Positions 29,121 through 35,924 of a stretch of 42,666 nt of DNA are shown one piece after another (the stretch's first letter is position 1; the number at the start of each line of letters is the position of its first letter). The stretch lies in assembly GCA_040754315.1 (NCBI GenBank), contig JBFMCS010000015.1, forward strand, positions 1,823 to 44,488. The letters run 5' to 3'. Below the pieces are notes generated by a model. That model had not been told where the DNA came from and searched no databases. It worked only from the letters and a program-made list of their open reading frames with translations. A program made the translations under genes and the position numbers. The stretch comes from Bacillota bacterium. Its GTDB lineage: Bacteria > Bacillota > Sulfobacillia > DUSP01 > JBFMCS01.

Positions 29121-29603
29121 TTAGTGATTTAGCCCATCATCTTCAGATGGTGGCGAAGCATTGGTAGTCTGCATGTCCGCCCTTTGCTGTTTTCGCCATG
29201 CTGAATACAGCCAGAATAATGCACCCCCCAGGGCTGCGTAGCCTGTGAAGGTGGCGAGGTTTCGCACTGTCCATGCTCTCTTAGGCCAAGCCTCGTATTC
29301 ATCAAGCTGCTTCAGCGCTTCCCATCCTTTGTCGGTGACCATCTCGACATCAAGCCGGCCTGACTCCAGCTCACTTCGAAACTGCAACACCGCCTCCAAT
29401 GGTGGTTCCCCTTGCCACGGCCGAGGTGCCGGTGCCTCGCGCCAAGCGGACACGGCCCAAGTCATCCCCGTCCATCGGTCAACCTTGAAATACATGGGAG
29501 CAGGAGCGGCCGGGACTGTGACGGCAGACCAACGAAACATTATGGCAAGGATTACTGCCAGACAACAGACTATAGGATACCACAGGCCCCCTCTCGCTTT
29601 CAT
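29121..29603 (-). CDS. Two-helix membrane protein of the element, function unknown
   Basis: A 160-residue protein. The ATG at 29603 has AAGGAGG upstream on the minus strand. Hydrophobic segments lie at about residues 8-26 and 115-135, enclosing about 90 residues that include YFKVDRWTGMTW and a charged helix (LEAVLQFRSELESGRLD). The tail is polar and basic, then acidic. It is the last gene before attL, after int, a place where accessory genes often sit. I do not recognise a family. It might be cargo that protects the host or the element, but nothing in the sequence shows that. Confidence 0.75.
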   Translation of the reverse strand: MKARGGLWYPIVCCLAVILAIMFRWSAVTVPAAPAPMYFKVDRWTGMTWAVSAWREAPAPRPWQGEPPLEAVLQFRSELESGRLDVEMVTDKGWEALKQLDEYEAWPKRAWTVRNLATFTGYAALGGALFWLYSAWRKQQRADMQTTNASPPSEDDGLNH

Positions 29604-29652
29604 CCCTGTTTGCCTCCTTGATGGTCAACCTTCATTCTCGGTCGCTCTTCCT

Positions 29653-30828
29653 TCAAGGACCCTCCTTCAAGCCTTGAAGGGCGGCGTTCATCTTCTCCAT
29701 GGCCTGAGTTTTAAGATCCATGCCCACGTGGGTGTAGGTATCCAAGGTGATTGAGATGGTGCTATGGCCAAGGATCTCCTGAACCGTTTTGGGAGACTGG
29801 CCAAGCTCCAGCATCAGGGTAGCGAAGGTGTGCCTCAAGTCGTGAAACCTGACATGGGGGAGACCTGCCTTCCTGAGACACCCGTCGAAGTGCCTGGCCA
29901 TGTTCCTGGGGTCAATGGGCGTGCCAATGGGCGTACAGAATACAAGGCCCTGGTCCCCGTAGGCCGCACCCACAAGAAGGCGTTCCTCGTTCTGGCGGAT
30001 CTTGTGTTTCTTTAAGGCCGCCAGGATGTTGGAGGGCATGGGGATTGTCCTCCTTGAACGGGCACTCTTGGGTTCCTGGAAGACAAGCCGGGTCTTCCTC
30101 TCGCCGTCCTCCTGGTCGTACACCCGGCAAAGCCCCCGTCTCACCGTGAGGGTGCCTGCCTTGAGGTCCAGGTCGTCCCAGCGAAGGGCCAGCAGCTCAC
30201 CTAAGCGCAGGCCTGTCCCCAATGCAAGGAGAAAGGCAGCGGAGAGCCTGTCCCCTTCAACCACTGAGAGGAACTGCCTCGCCTCCTCCTGGGAAAGCGG
30301 CCTGATCTCCTTCTTCTCCTCCTTGGGCCTGGTGGTGGCCTCGGTGACGTTCCTGGCCAGCAGGTTATTCCTGACAGCCTGCTTCAGGGCACCGTGAAGA
30401 ACCGCATGGATGTACCTGACTGTTCTAGAAGAGAGGCCCTCTGCCCGCTTCTCGTTGTACAGGCGTTGGACCATCTCGGGCCGCAGGGCCTTTAGGGGGA
30501 TGTGTCCGATTGCCGGCTTCAGGTGGACCCTGACAAGATACGCGTAGCTGTCCCACGTGGTGGGGCGAAGGTCTGGCCTCTTGTACTCATGGAGCCAGAT
30601 GTCAATCCACTCGCCAACGGTTGTCTTGGTGGGCGCTGTGAAATTGCCGGCCTGGAGATCGACCTGGGTCTTGGCCATCTTCTCCTGAACCTCTTTGCGG
30701 GTTTTGCCAGAGAAGCTGGCCCTCTTCAACTTGCCTGTTTCCGAGTCCCTGCCGGTAGTGAGACGGCCTGCCCATGACCCGTTGGGCCGCCGGTAGATAC
30801 TGCCTTCGCCGTTACTCCTCTTCCCCAT
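29653..30828 (-). CDS. int: Tyrosine recombinase integrase
   Basis: A 391-residue phage-type integrase. It has an N-terminal arm-binding domain (GSIYRRPNGSWAGRL), a core-binding domain (about 68-160, with TVGEWIDIWLHEY) and a catalytic domain with Arg208 (GTGLRLGELLALRW), Lys254 (QEPKSARSRR), His329-x-x-Arg332 (HDLRHTFATLM), His355 (LGHSTISIT) and nucleophile Tyr365 (DTYTHV). All catalytic residues are present, so the element may still move. It overlaps the excisionase-like gene by 17 bases and faces attL in tRNA-Thr. Confidence 0.96.
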   Translation of the reverse strand: MGKRSNGEGSIYRRPNGSWAGRLTTGRDSETGKLKRASFSGKTRKEVQEKMAKTQVDLQAGNFTAPTKTTVGEWIDIWLHEYKRPDLRPTTWDSYAYLVRVHLKPAIGHIPLKALRPEMVQRLYNEKRAEGLSSRTVRYIHAVLHGALKQAVRNNLLARNVTEATTRPKEEKKEIRPLSQEEARQFLSVVEGDRLSAAFLLALGTGLRLGELLALRWDDLDLKAGTLTVRRGLCRVYDQEDGERKTRLVFQEPKSARSRRTIPMPSNILAALKKHKIRQNEERLLVGAAYGDQGLVFCTPIGTPIDPRNMARHFDGCLRKAGLPHVRFHDLRHTFATLMLELGQSPKTVQEILGHSTISITLDTYTHVGMDLKTQAMEKMNAALQGLKEGP

Positions 30829-31012
30829 GTCCGGGGCCCCCTCTCTCTCGCTTCCTCAGGAAAGCCTCCACATCACTTGGCCGGAAACGCCAGGCATAAT
30901 CCAGTTTGATGCCCTTGATCTTTCCATCGGCCAGGTAACGCCTCAAGTGTCTCTCCGACAGGCGCAGGTATCGTGCCACTTCTTTGAGTGTCATCAACTG
31001 CTGGTCCTTCAT
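30812..31012 (-). CDS. Excisionase-like MerR/HTH_17 DNA-binding protein
   Basis: A 66-residue protein with the helix-turn-helix LTLKEV-type opening (MTLKEVARYLRLSERHLRRY) and the wing GIKLDYAWRFRPSDVEAFL typical of excisionases and AlpA. The ATG at 31012 is chosen because AAGGAG lies 9 bases upstream; a GTG at 31030 is also in frame. It overlaps int, so the two are surely co-translated. It probably sets the direction of recombination. Confidence 0.85.
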   Translation of the reverse strand: MKDQQLMTLKEVARYLRLSERHLRRYLADGKIKGIKLDYAWRFRPSDVEAFLRKRERGGPGHGEEE

Positions 31013-31097
31013 GCCGTTCCGCTCCTTCACTGTGTGCTATAATGAAAGGGCAGGGCAAGCCCTATGGGTCTTGCTCGGTACTGGAGGGCGCTTCTCC

Positions 31098-31571
31098 TTA
31101 GCTGGCGGAGGCGTCCTCCTCCTCGTCTTCGAATCGCACACCAGGCATAAGCCTCCTGAGGTCTTCCTTGATCCGAGCTATGTAGTGGGAAGGCTCCTCC
31201 ATATCCTCCAGGGCGAATTGTCCCAGCACCTTGTCCAATGCCGGTCCTGTCTGAATAAGCGTCTCTCCCCGGTCCACGCAAAATTCTCCCTTGGCCATCA
31301 GCTCGGCCAGCTCCATCCCGTCAATTAGGCCTTGTAGGTAGAAGGCCTCGCTCTCCTTGACCGCAAGAGCAGCGTATGTGTTATCCAGATTGAGAACGAC
31401 CCGGTACCCGTCAGCATTGAGCGCCCCCTTCAAGAGATGGCCCAGTTCAACGCATTTCCCCTTTTCCTCCTGGTATTCGGGATCGGTTGCCTCCAGGCGG
31501 TCCAGTGCCACCCCCGTACGCTCAACATAGAGCCTCTCAGCCAGCTTCTTCGCGGCATCAGTCTTAGCCAT
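31098..31571 (-). CDS. Helical protein of unknown function at the head of the xis-int unit
   Basis: A 157-residue, mostly helical, acidic protein with a strong start: ATG at 31571, AAAGGAG upstream, and a promoter at 31619-31647. Its middle (KESEAFYLQGLIDGMELAEL) loosely resembles the small helical proteins with an F-x-x-G-x-x-x-G helix found in clostridial mobile elements (DUF6809-like), but the match is weak. The tail is EDEEEDASAS. Being first in the xis-int unit, it might regulate excision. No DNA-binding motif is visible. Confidence 0.75.
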   Translation of the reverse strand: MAKTDAAKKLAERLYVERTGVALDRLEATDPEYQEEKGKCVELGHLLKGALNADGYRVVLNLDNTYAALAVKESEAFYLQGLIDGMELAELMAKGEFCVDRGETLIQTGPALDKVLGQFALEDMEEPSHYIARIKEDLRRLMPGVRFEDEEEDASAS

Positions 31572-31618
31572 TCCAATTGACTCCTTTCATGTGGTATGGG
31601 CTGCCCTGCCCTACCCAT

Positions 31619-31652
31619 ATTATACCACGGCTTGCAAGGACATGCAAGGACA
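31619..31652 (-). promoter_or_regulatory. Promoter of the xis-int unit with tandem 10-bp repeat
   Basis: On the minus strand TTGCAT (31642-31647), 17-base spacer, TATAAT (31619-31624). The -35 region lies in two exact tandem copies of TGCAAGGACA (plus strand, 31633-31642 and 31643-31652), which could be a binding site for a regulator. Confidence 0.72.
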
Positions 31653-32234
31653 CCATATGTTGTATTGTGCCAAGAAAGCTTGTCAGAAGCCAGCCCCGTT
31701 GTCGCACCGTTGCCACCGGCCCCCAAAACAGGCCATCTAGCAGGAACATCCCGTGGGTGAAGTGATATGTAGTCATGAGGTTAAGGCTCCCGGAGGAGGG
31801 GAAGGGCGCGCCCTGAGGCGCAAGAACCTGTCCGGCGCTGAGGTTGTGGGGGCACTTAAAGGAGCCTCGCCAGCAGGTACTTTTCAATGGCGCCCCCTTC
31901 TAGAGCCCTGGAGGGGCATTCCTCCCGGGGCCATGTTAGGGTATTCACTGCCCCCACGGACCCCTTCAGAGCGACCGAAGAGTGGTGTCTCCCGGAGCTT
32001 AGCGGCCATCTCCTGAGAGGGGGTATCGCCTGGCGGCTACGCCCACTCCTCGGTGGCGGGGCCATCATGCCGCGGCGCCGGTGGCCGCCCCGGTTCGACG
32101 TGGGCAGCCCGGCCCCCCCGGGGGGCCTTGGAAAGAACCCCCCCTCACGCATGCGCCTAAGGTTTTTCTTAGCGGCTCCCGGAAAAATTCCGCAGGAGAA
32201 TCGCGGCAACTCGTTGAACCCCACGATGGTTGGT
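31653..32234. other. Non-coding 0.58-kb gap with clustered short hairpins
   Basis: No reading frame here looks like a protein on either strand: the open frames are arginine-, proline- and glycine-rich, lack start signals and conserved motifs. Short palindromes cluster here: GGGCGCGCCC near 31804, a GGCC-rich C/G hairpin near 32111-32127, CTAAG-GTTTTT-CTTAG near 32157-32172 and CGGAAAAATTCCG at 32180-32192. A GTTGCCAC (reverse of the arm-type site) is at 31709-31716. It may be a decayed gene, a structured RNA or a DNA site such as a packaging signal. Confidence 0.5.
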
Positions 32235-32525
32235 CTATGCAGGCCACCGGTCTCCCGCCGCCACCGGGGGATGCAGGAACCGCGCCAAGCCCGGCTCCTC
32301 GGCGATCTCTTCAGCCTGGATTTCGGCTGGCATCTCATGGAAGTGGAATCTTATCACTCCCACGAACGGGTCACGCTCCCGCGCCTCGGCCAGCAGGCGT
32401 TCGGAACGCCGGGTAAGCTTCGCGCCGCCACCCTCGACTCCCGCGTAGACCAGGACAAGCAGCGCCTCGCTGTCATCCGGGCTGAACTTGTCCTCAAGCC
32501 AACGTATACGGCCCTTAAGTACCAC
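32235..32525 (-). CDS. Small phage-like protein, coupled to the upstream gene
   Basis: A 96-residue protein starting at GTG one base after the stop of the gene at 32527, so the two are translationally coupled. The opening VLKGRIRWLEDKF is a short amphipathic helix seen at the start of many small phage proteins of unknown role. The middle LLVLVYAGVEGG is a beta strand, and IRFHFHEMPAEIQAEEIAEE follows. I do not recognise a family. In some prophages a pair like this precedes terminase, but here no terminase follows. Confidence 0.6.
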   Translation of the reverse strand: MVLKGRIRWLEDKFSPDDSEALLVLVYAGVEGGGAKLTRRSERLLAEARERDPFVGVIRFHFHEMPAEIQAEEIAEEPGLARFLHPPVAAGDRWPA

Positions 32526-32526
32526 T

Positions 32527-32859
32527 TCAACTCACCCCCCGCATGACGGCGGCCTTGACCTGCTTCTCCAGGGCCTCCACCCGGCCCTCAAGATCTGCAA
32601 CCTCCACGGCCCGCAAAGCCGTAGAAGCAACATAAGCGAGACACCGGGCCCTCTGGAGCGCATCGGCGTCAGAGGCCTGCACATCATAGATGGCCTGGCG
32701 AAGCAAATCCAGCACATCCTCGGCGGTTTTCAATCGAATTGAGTTTGGAAAACGGCTGGTGACGCTGGCCTTTCCATCCTTTGAACCCACTTGAACCTTC
32801 TTTTGCCGCGCCCACTCACGGGCATATTCACGGTGTTTTGCCTTGTCCTTGTAGGGCAT
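32527..32859 (-). CDS. Small phage-like protein with basic N-terminus and coiled coil
   Basis: About 110 residues from the ATG at 32859 (MPYKDKAKHREYAREWARQK), with GTGAGGTGG upstream; an in-frame start at 32874 is also possible. The basic first 20 residues are a common opening of small phage and HNH-associated proteins. The rest is helical (AEDVLDLLRQAIYDVQASDA) and ends in a short coiled coil (LEGRVEALEKQV). The overall plan resembles small-terminase-like or DNA-binding phage proteins. No defined family is claimed. Confidence 0.65.
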   Translation of the reverse strand: MPYKDKAKHREYAREWARQKKVQVGSKDGKASVTSRFPNSIRLKTAEDVLDLLRQAIYDVQASDADALQRARCLAYVASTALRAVEVADLEGRVEALEKQVKAAVMRGVS

Positions 32860-32910
32860 ACTCCACCACCTCACAGTTTTTCGATAGACACTGGGCTTAT
32901 GTCCTCTGGA

Positions 32911-33510
32911 CTAGCCAATGGCCTTCAGCACCTTCTTGAGAAGGGCCACCGCCTGGGGATGTTTTCGCAGTTCCTCCAGGTCAAGCACAGTGGCCTTCTT
33001 GCGCTTAAGGTCCCCGCTCGCATGGTCGTACCAGAGATGGCCAACCTGGAGTTTCCCGGCCTTCTCGAAGTAGGCCAGGTACACACGGCCCGTCCGGACC
33101 TCTTCACCGGCCTCCTGCTCCCAATAAGAAGGTTCTGAGTAAGGTTTCTGCCTTGCGGGTTCAGCCACGGCCTTAGCCTCCTTTTTCACTGTTGCCACCT
33201 GCTCCTTAGGGCGGGCCTTCCCCACGAACTCCTCTAGTAGCCTCCAGCACTCCTCGGACCCGGCGATCTCCTCAGCGTATAGGATTACCGGTTTGCCGCG
33301 CCGCTCTTCGTCAACCGCCGGCTCATACCAATAGGTATACATCCTCAGTGCTTTCTGTTCCCGGTAGAACTCCAGCCTAACCCTGCCTCTCAGCTCGACA
33401 ACCCGAGGCTTCTCCTCCAGGGCCGGGTCCCCCCCTGGCGCAAACTGATGCTGGTTGCCCACTCCCACAGGGTTTCTGACGTAAGAAACCGTCCTCAACA
33501 CACAACTCAC
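32911..33510 (-). CDS. Unknown protein with two copies of one domain
   Basis: A 199-residue protein with a GTG start; a stop in frame just upstream limits the start. Two segments, about residues 42-100 and 136-199, follow the same pattern: GRV-x-L-x-(F/Y)-(Y/F), then L near +13, a WY pair, a D/E-K/R-rich turn, V-(I/L)-x3-EE and LL-(E/K)-(E/K)-(F/V)-(V/L). The linker between them is rich in K, E and A. I know no family with this pattern. The gene lies between the Q-rich protein and the two small coupled genes. Confidence 0.72.
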   Translation of the reverse strand: MSCVLRTVSYVRNPVGVGNQHQFAPGGDPALEEKPRVVELRGRVRLEFYREQKALRMYTYWYEPAVDEERRGKPVILYAEEIAGSEECWRLLEEFVGKARPKEQVATVKKEAKAVAEPARQKPYSEPSYWEQEAGEEVRTGRVYLAYFEKAGKLQVGHLWYDHASGDLKRKKATVLDLEELRKHPQAVALLKKVLKAIG

Positions 33511-33577
33511 TACTGAACTGGGCTATGACGTTCTTCCTGTGCTTTTGAACTGCATCAGGCAACATTGCCAAGGCGCA

Positions 33578-35212
33578 TCACCTCATCCACGGTGCCAGCG
33601 GTTGTTGGCTCATGAGGCCATACTGGTTCCAGATCCCCGGCCAGTAGTTCGCCTGTTGCCCACCAAGAGGCGGCGTCCCTCCCCTTTGGGCTCCAAACCG
33701 GCCTTGGAGGTAGTCCACGTACTCCTGGATCACCTGGTTCAACGGGGCCTGTCCCGTGAGAACCCGGACATCCTCCTGGGCCATGGCTGTGGCATTCTGG
33801 TAAATGGAGGTCATGTCCACCGGCTGCGGCTGCATATACTGGCCCACCGCAAGCCGTTCGCCCTCGGTCAACTGGCTCATGGTGTACCCCTGCTGCAACT
33901 TCTGGTAGGCCTGGTTAGCCAACACCTGCTGCGGCGTAACCCGGCCCGCAAGGGCCACTTGCTGCTGCTGGAGGCCCAGCTGGGCCTGCCGGTAGTCCTG
34001 TTCCCACTGGGCTTGCTGCTGCGCCAAGCCGAACTGCTGGCTGAACTGCTGCTGCTGGGCGCCGAACCTTTGCTGTTCGAGCCCGAACTGCTGGCCGAAC
34101 TGTTGCTGCTGCATCCCCAGGCCCGCCGCCTGGAGGCCGTACTGCATGGCGCCCATCTCAGCCTGCTGCCTCATCTGGGCCTCGCCAAGTCCCGCCTGGA
34201 CCCCCAGGGTGCCAAACTGCTGTATGGCACTCAACCTCTGCTGGGCAAAGCCCATCATGGCGTTGAACATCTGGGTCTGGAGGCCCCTGAATTGCTCGGC
34301 GATTACCGCCTCTTCAGCGAGAAGGGCTCCCGTCCTGAACCGCTGCTCCACTTCCAAGGCTATGCCGGACTGGAGGAGGCCCCGGCGGTTGAGGTCTGCC
34401 TGGAGCCGTTCCCTCTCCACGCCGATGGATTCACGGAGCAGGGCCAGGGCATTCTGCGTTGCCGGGTCCATACCGCCCATGGCCTGCTGGAACATGGACA
34501 TCATCCGGGATTCGGCTTGGTCAAAAGCCGCCAGGGTCTGATCAAGATACTTCATCGCAAACATTTGGAGGCTCGGGGTCGTGGCTTGCGAGCTGATTTG
34601 TTGGGCTGCCTTAACGCCGCTCCAGATTGCCGCTTCATAGTCAAACGGCTGGCCCGCCGCGCCATCCTGGGCGCCGTACCGCATCTGTTCCTGCTGCCAT
34701 GCCTGGTCTATTATCGCCCTGCGCCCCGCCATGTCGTCCGTATAGCCTCCAGCTACCCCGGTTCCACCCGGCCCGGCCTTCGCAGGGCCACGCTCAAGAA
34801 GCGGGCTTGCCTCGCCTGTACCAACCCCGGCTCCAGCGCCGGGCGTTGATATGGGCTGCCCTGCGGGGGGTATGCCGTGGAGCATCTGGCGGAGGTCCCT
34901 CTCGATCTTTGCCCGGGGGTCTACCCCAGCCCAGCGATCTACCCCGGCCCCGGCCCCCTGCTTCACTCCGGTTGGGGATGGAGATGCCGGTGGTGTTGGC
35001 GTCGGCGTGGTCACAACGGGCGGGGGAGTCTTAATCAGGTTCTTCCCCGTAGGCGTTGACGGTATAGTCTCCGCCCGGCCTGTATATCCCGCAGGCCCAG
35101 GCCCCGACACCGCTTTCTGCTTGCGCTTCCACTCGGGCTCAACATCCATCCGGCCCCGGCTTGCCGCTTGCTGCTTCTGCCAACCCTGTAACCCCAGAAC
35201 ACCCATGGCCAT
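33578..35212 (-). CDS. Glutamine-rich helical protein, virion- or ejection-protein-like
   Basis: A 544-residue protein with AGAGGAG before its ATG. Residues about 1-115 are Pro/Thr/Gly-rich and disordered (TPTPTPPASPSPTG). Residues about 170-330 are helical (LQMFAMKYLDQTLAAFDQAE). About 335-430 is extremely Q-rich with a near-repeat (QQQQFGQQFGLEQQ and QQQQFSQQFGLAQQ), and the tail (about 440-544) is mixed and aromatic. This composition resembles internal virion, ejection or tail-associated proteins of podoviruses, though I cannot assign a family. It is the only structural-like gene in the element. It has no signal peptide or membrane helix. Confidence 0.75.
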   Translation of the reverse strand: MAMGVLGLQGWQKQQAASRGRMDVEPEWKRKQKAVSGPGPAGYTGRAETIPSTPTGKNLIKTPPPVVTTPTPTPPASPSPTGVKQGAGAGVDRWAGVDPRAKIERDLRQMLHGIPPAGQPISTPGAGAGVGTGEASPLLERGPAKAGPGGTGVAGGYTDDMAGRRAIIDQAWQQEQMRYGAQDGAAGQPFDYEAAIWSGVKAAQQISSQATTPSLQMFAMKYLDQTLAAFDQAESRMMSMFQQAMGGMDPATQNALALLRESIGVERERLQADLNRRGLLQSGIALEVEQRFRTGALLAEEAVIAEQFRGLQTQMFNAMMGFAQQRLSAIQQFGTLGVQAGLGEAQMRQQAEMGAMQYGLQAAGLGMQQQQFGQQFGLEQQRFGAQQQQFSQQFGLAQQQAQWEQDYRQAQLGLQQQQVALAGRVTPQQVLANQAYQKLQQGYTMSQLTEGERLAVGQYMQPQPVDMTSIYQNATAMAQEDVRVLTGQAPLNQVIQEYVDYLQGRFGAQRGGTPPLGGQQANYWPGIWNQYGLMSQQPLAPWMR

Positions 35213-35246
35213 TTCCCACCACTCCTCTCACCTTCGAAGAAAGACT

Positions 35247-35318
35247 TTACCCCCGGACCAGCAGCCCGCAAAGTAGACCCATGAAGCCGGCCAGCACAGC
35301 AATAGGCCGTATCCTCAC
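35247..35318 (-). CDS. Tiny single-helix membrane peptide
   Basis: A 23-residue frame starting at GTG, with GGGAGGTG about 8 to 10 bases upstream. It is basic at the start (MRIRP), then a hydrophobic run (IAVLAGFMGLLCGLLV), then RG and stop. It fills the 144-base gap between the nuclease and the Q-rich protein. It looks like a one-helix membrane peptide, perhaps holin-like or toxin-like, but such a short frame can occur by chance. Confidence 0.35.
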   Translation of the reverse strand: MRIRPIAVLAGFMGLLCGLLVRG

Positions 35319-35356
35319 CGGCGCATCACCTCCCAATCTTCGACGTGAACAGGTCT

Positions 35357-35905
35357 TTAACCACTGGCGCACTCCTTATGGGGATGCCGCAGGCCCTCCA
35401 GGGCGTGGCGGTAGAGATTCTCATGTATCCACCGCGCCGACAGGTCTGGGGCAAGGTAGATCACCGGGAAGCCATACCTGTGTGAGAAGGCCGTAAGGCT
35501 TGCCAGGAGTGCCTTTGGGTTATACTGGGAACGGTAGTCGCCGCGCACTATCTTGCCGAAACCGTCAGCATCCTCCACCAGGAGTGCGAAAAAGTCCAGC
35601 TGCCGGCCACGGATACATTCATTCTCGAACCGGGTCCTGTCCTTCAGGGTCTCCACCAGCTCATCAACGCTGCCCTTTCTCTCGATGGCCGCCGCGAAGT
35701 AGGTCTTGCGGAAAAACCCCAGCCCCGGGCATGCCGGGAGCATGATGGAGTAGTCCCCGGTTTCGAGGCTGCGCCGGTGGTGGGGTATCCCCTGGCCATC
35801 CAGCCAGGCAAGGATGTGGCCGTTCTCCTGCTCCCTGGTGTCATGGAGCACGGTTAGTGAGGAGGCCAGCTCCTCGCGCTCCTTATCGGTGAAGTGGTAA
35901 TGCAT
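35357..35905 (-). CDS. ERCC4-type (ERKxxxD) nuclease
   Basis: A 182-residue protein from the ATG at 35905, with GGAGGG 8 bases upstream; the frame is open further up, but that part overlaps the helicase gene and lacks sense. Motifs of the XPF/Mus81-like nuclease fold are all present: DTREQE (Asp22, Glu25), LETGDYSIM (Gly50-Asp51-Tyr52), AIERKGSVDEL (Glu75-Arg-Lys77, Asp81) and the helix RTRFENE. Such single-domain nucleases in phages and plasmids act on branched DNA during replication or recombination. It is 19 bases after the helicase gene and likely one operon with it. Confidence 0.88.
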   Translation of the reverse strand: MHYHFTDKEREELASSLTVLHDTREQENGHILAWLDGQGIPHHRRSLETGDYSIMLPACPGLGFFRKTYFAAAIERKGSVDELVETLKDRTRFENECIRGRQLDFFALLVEDADGFGKIVRGDYRSQYNPKALLASLTAFSHRYGFPVIYLAPDLSARWIHENLYRHALEGLRHPHKECASG

Positions 35906-35924
35906 CGGGGTTCCCTCCCCCCCC

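Noticed and set aside
31856-32546. Frames of 160 and 219 codons on opposite strands in the element's gap
   Set aside because: Both are rich in R, P and G, have no ribosome binding site, and partly lie opposite the small gene at 32235-32525. They look like chance frames in GC-rich DNA.
33377-33571. 64-codon minus-strand frame between the Q-rich gene and the two-domain gene
   Set aside because: The first 20 residues look plausible, but most of it overlaps the better-supported gene at 32911-33510. It could mark a frameshift of that gene's start, but I see no proof.
33539-34849. A 436-codon plus-strand frame with Leu- and His-rich repeats
   Set aside because: It is the shadow of the glutamine codons of the minus-strand Q-rich gene (CAG read as CTG), with no start signal.
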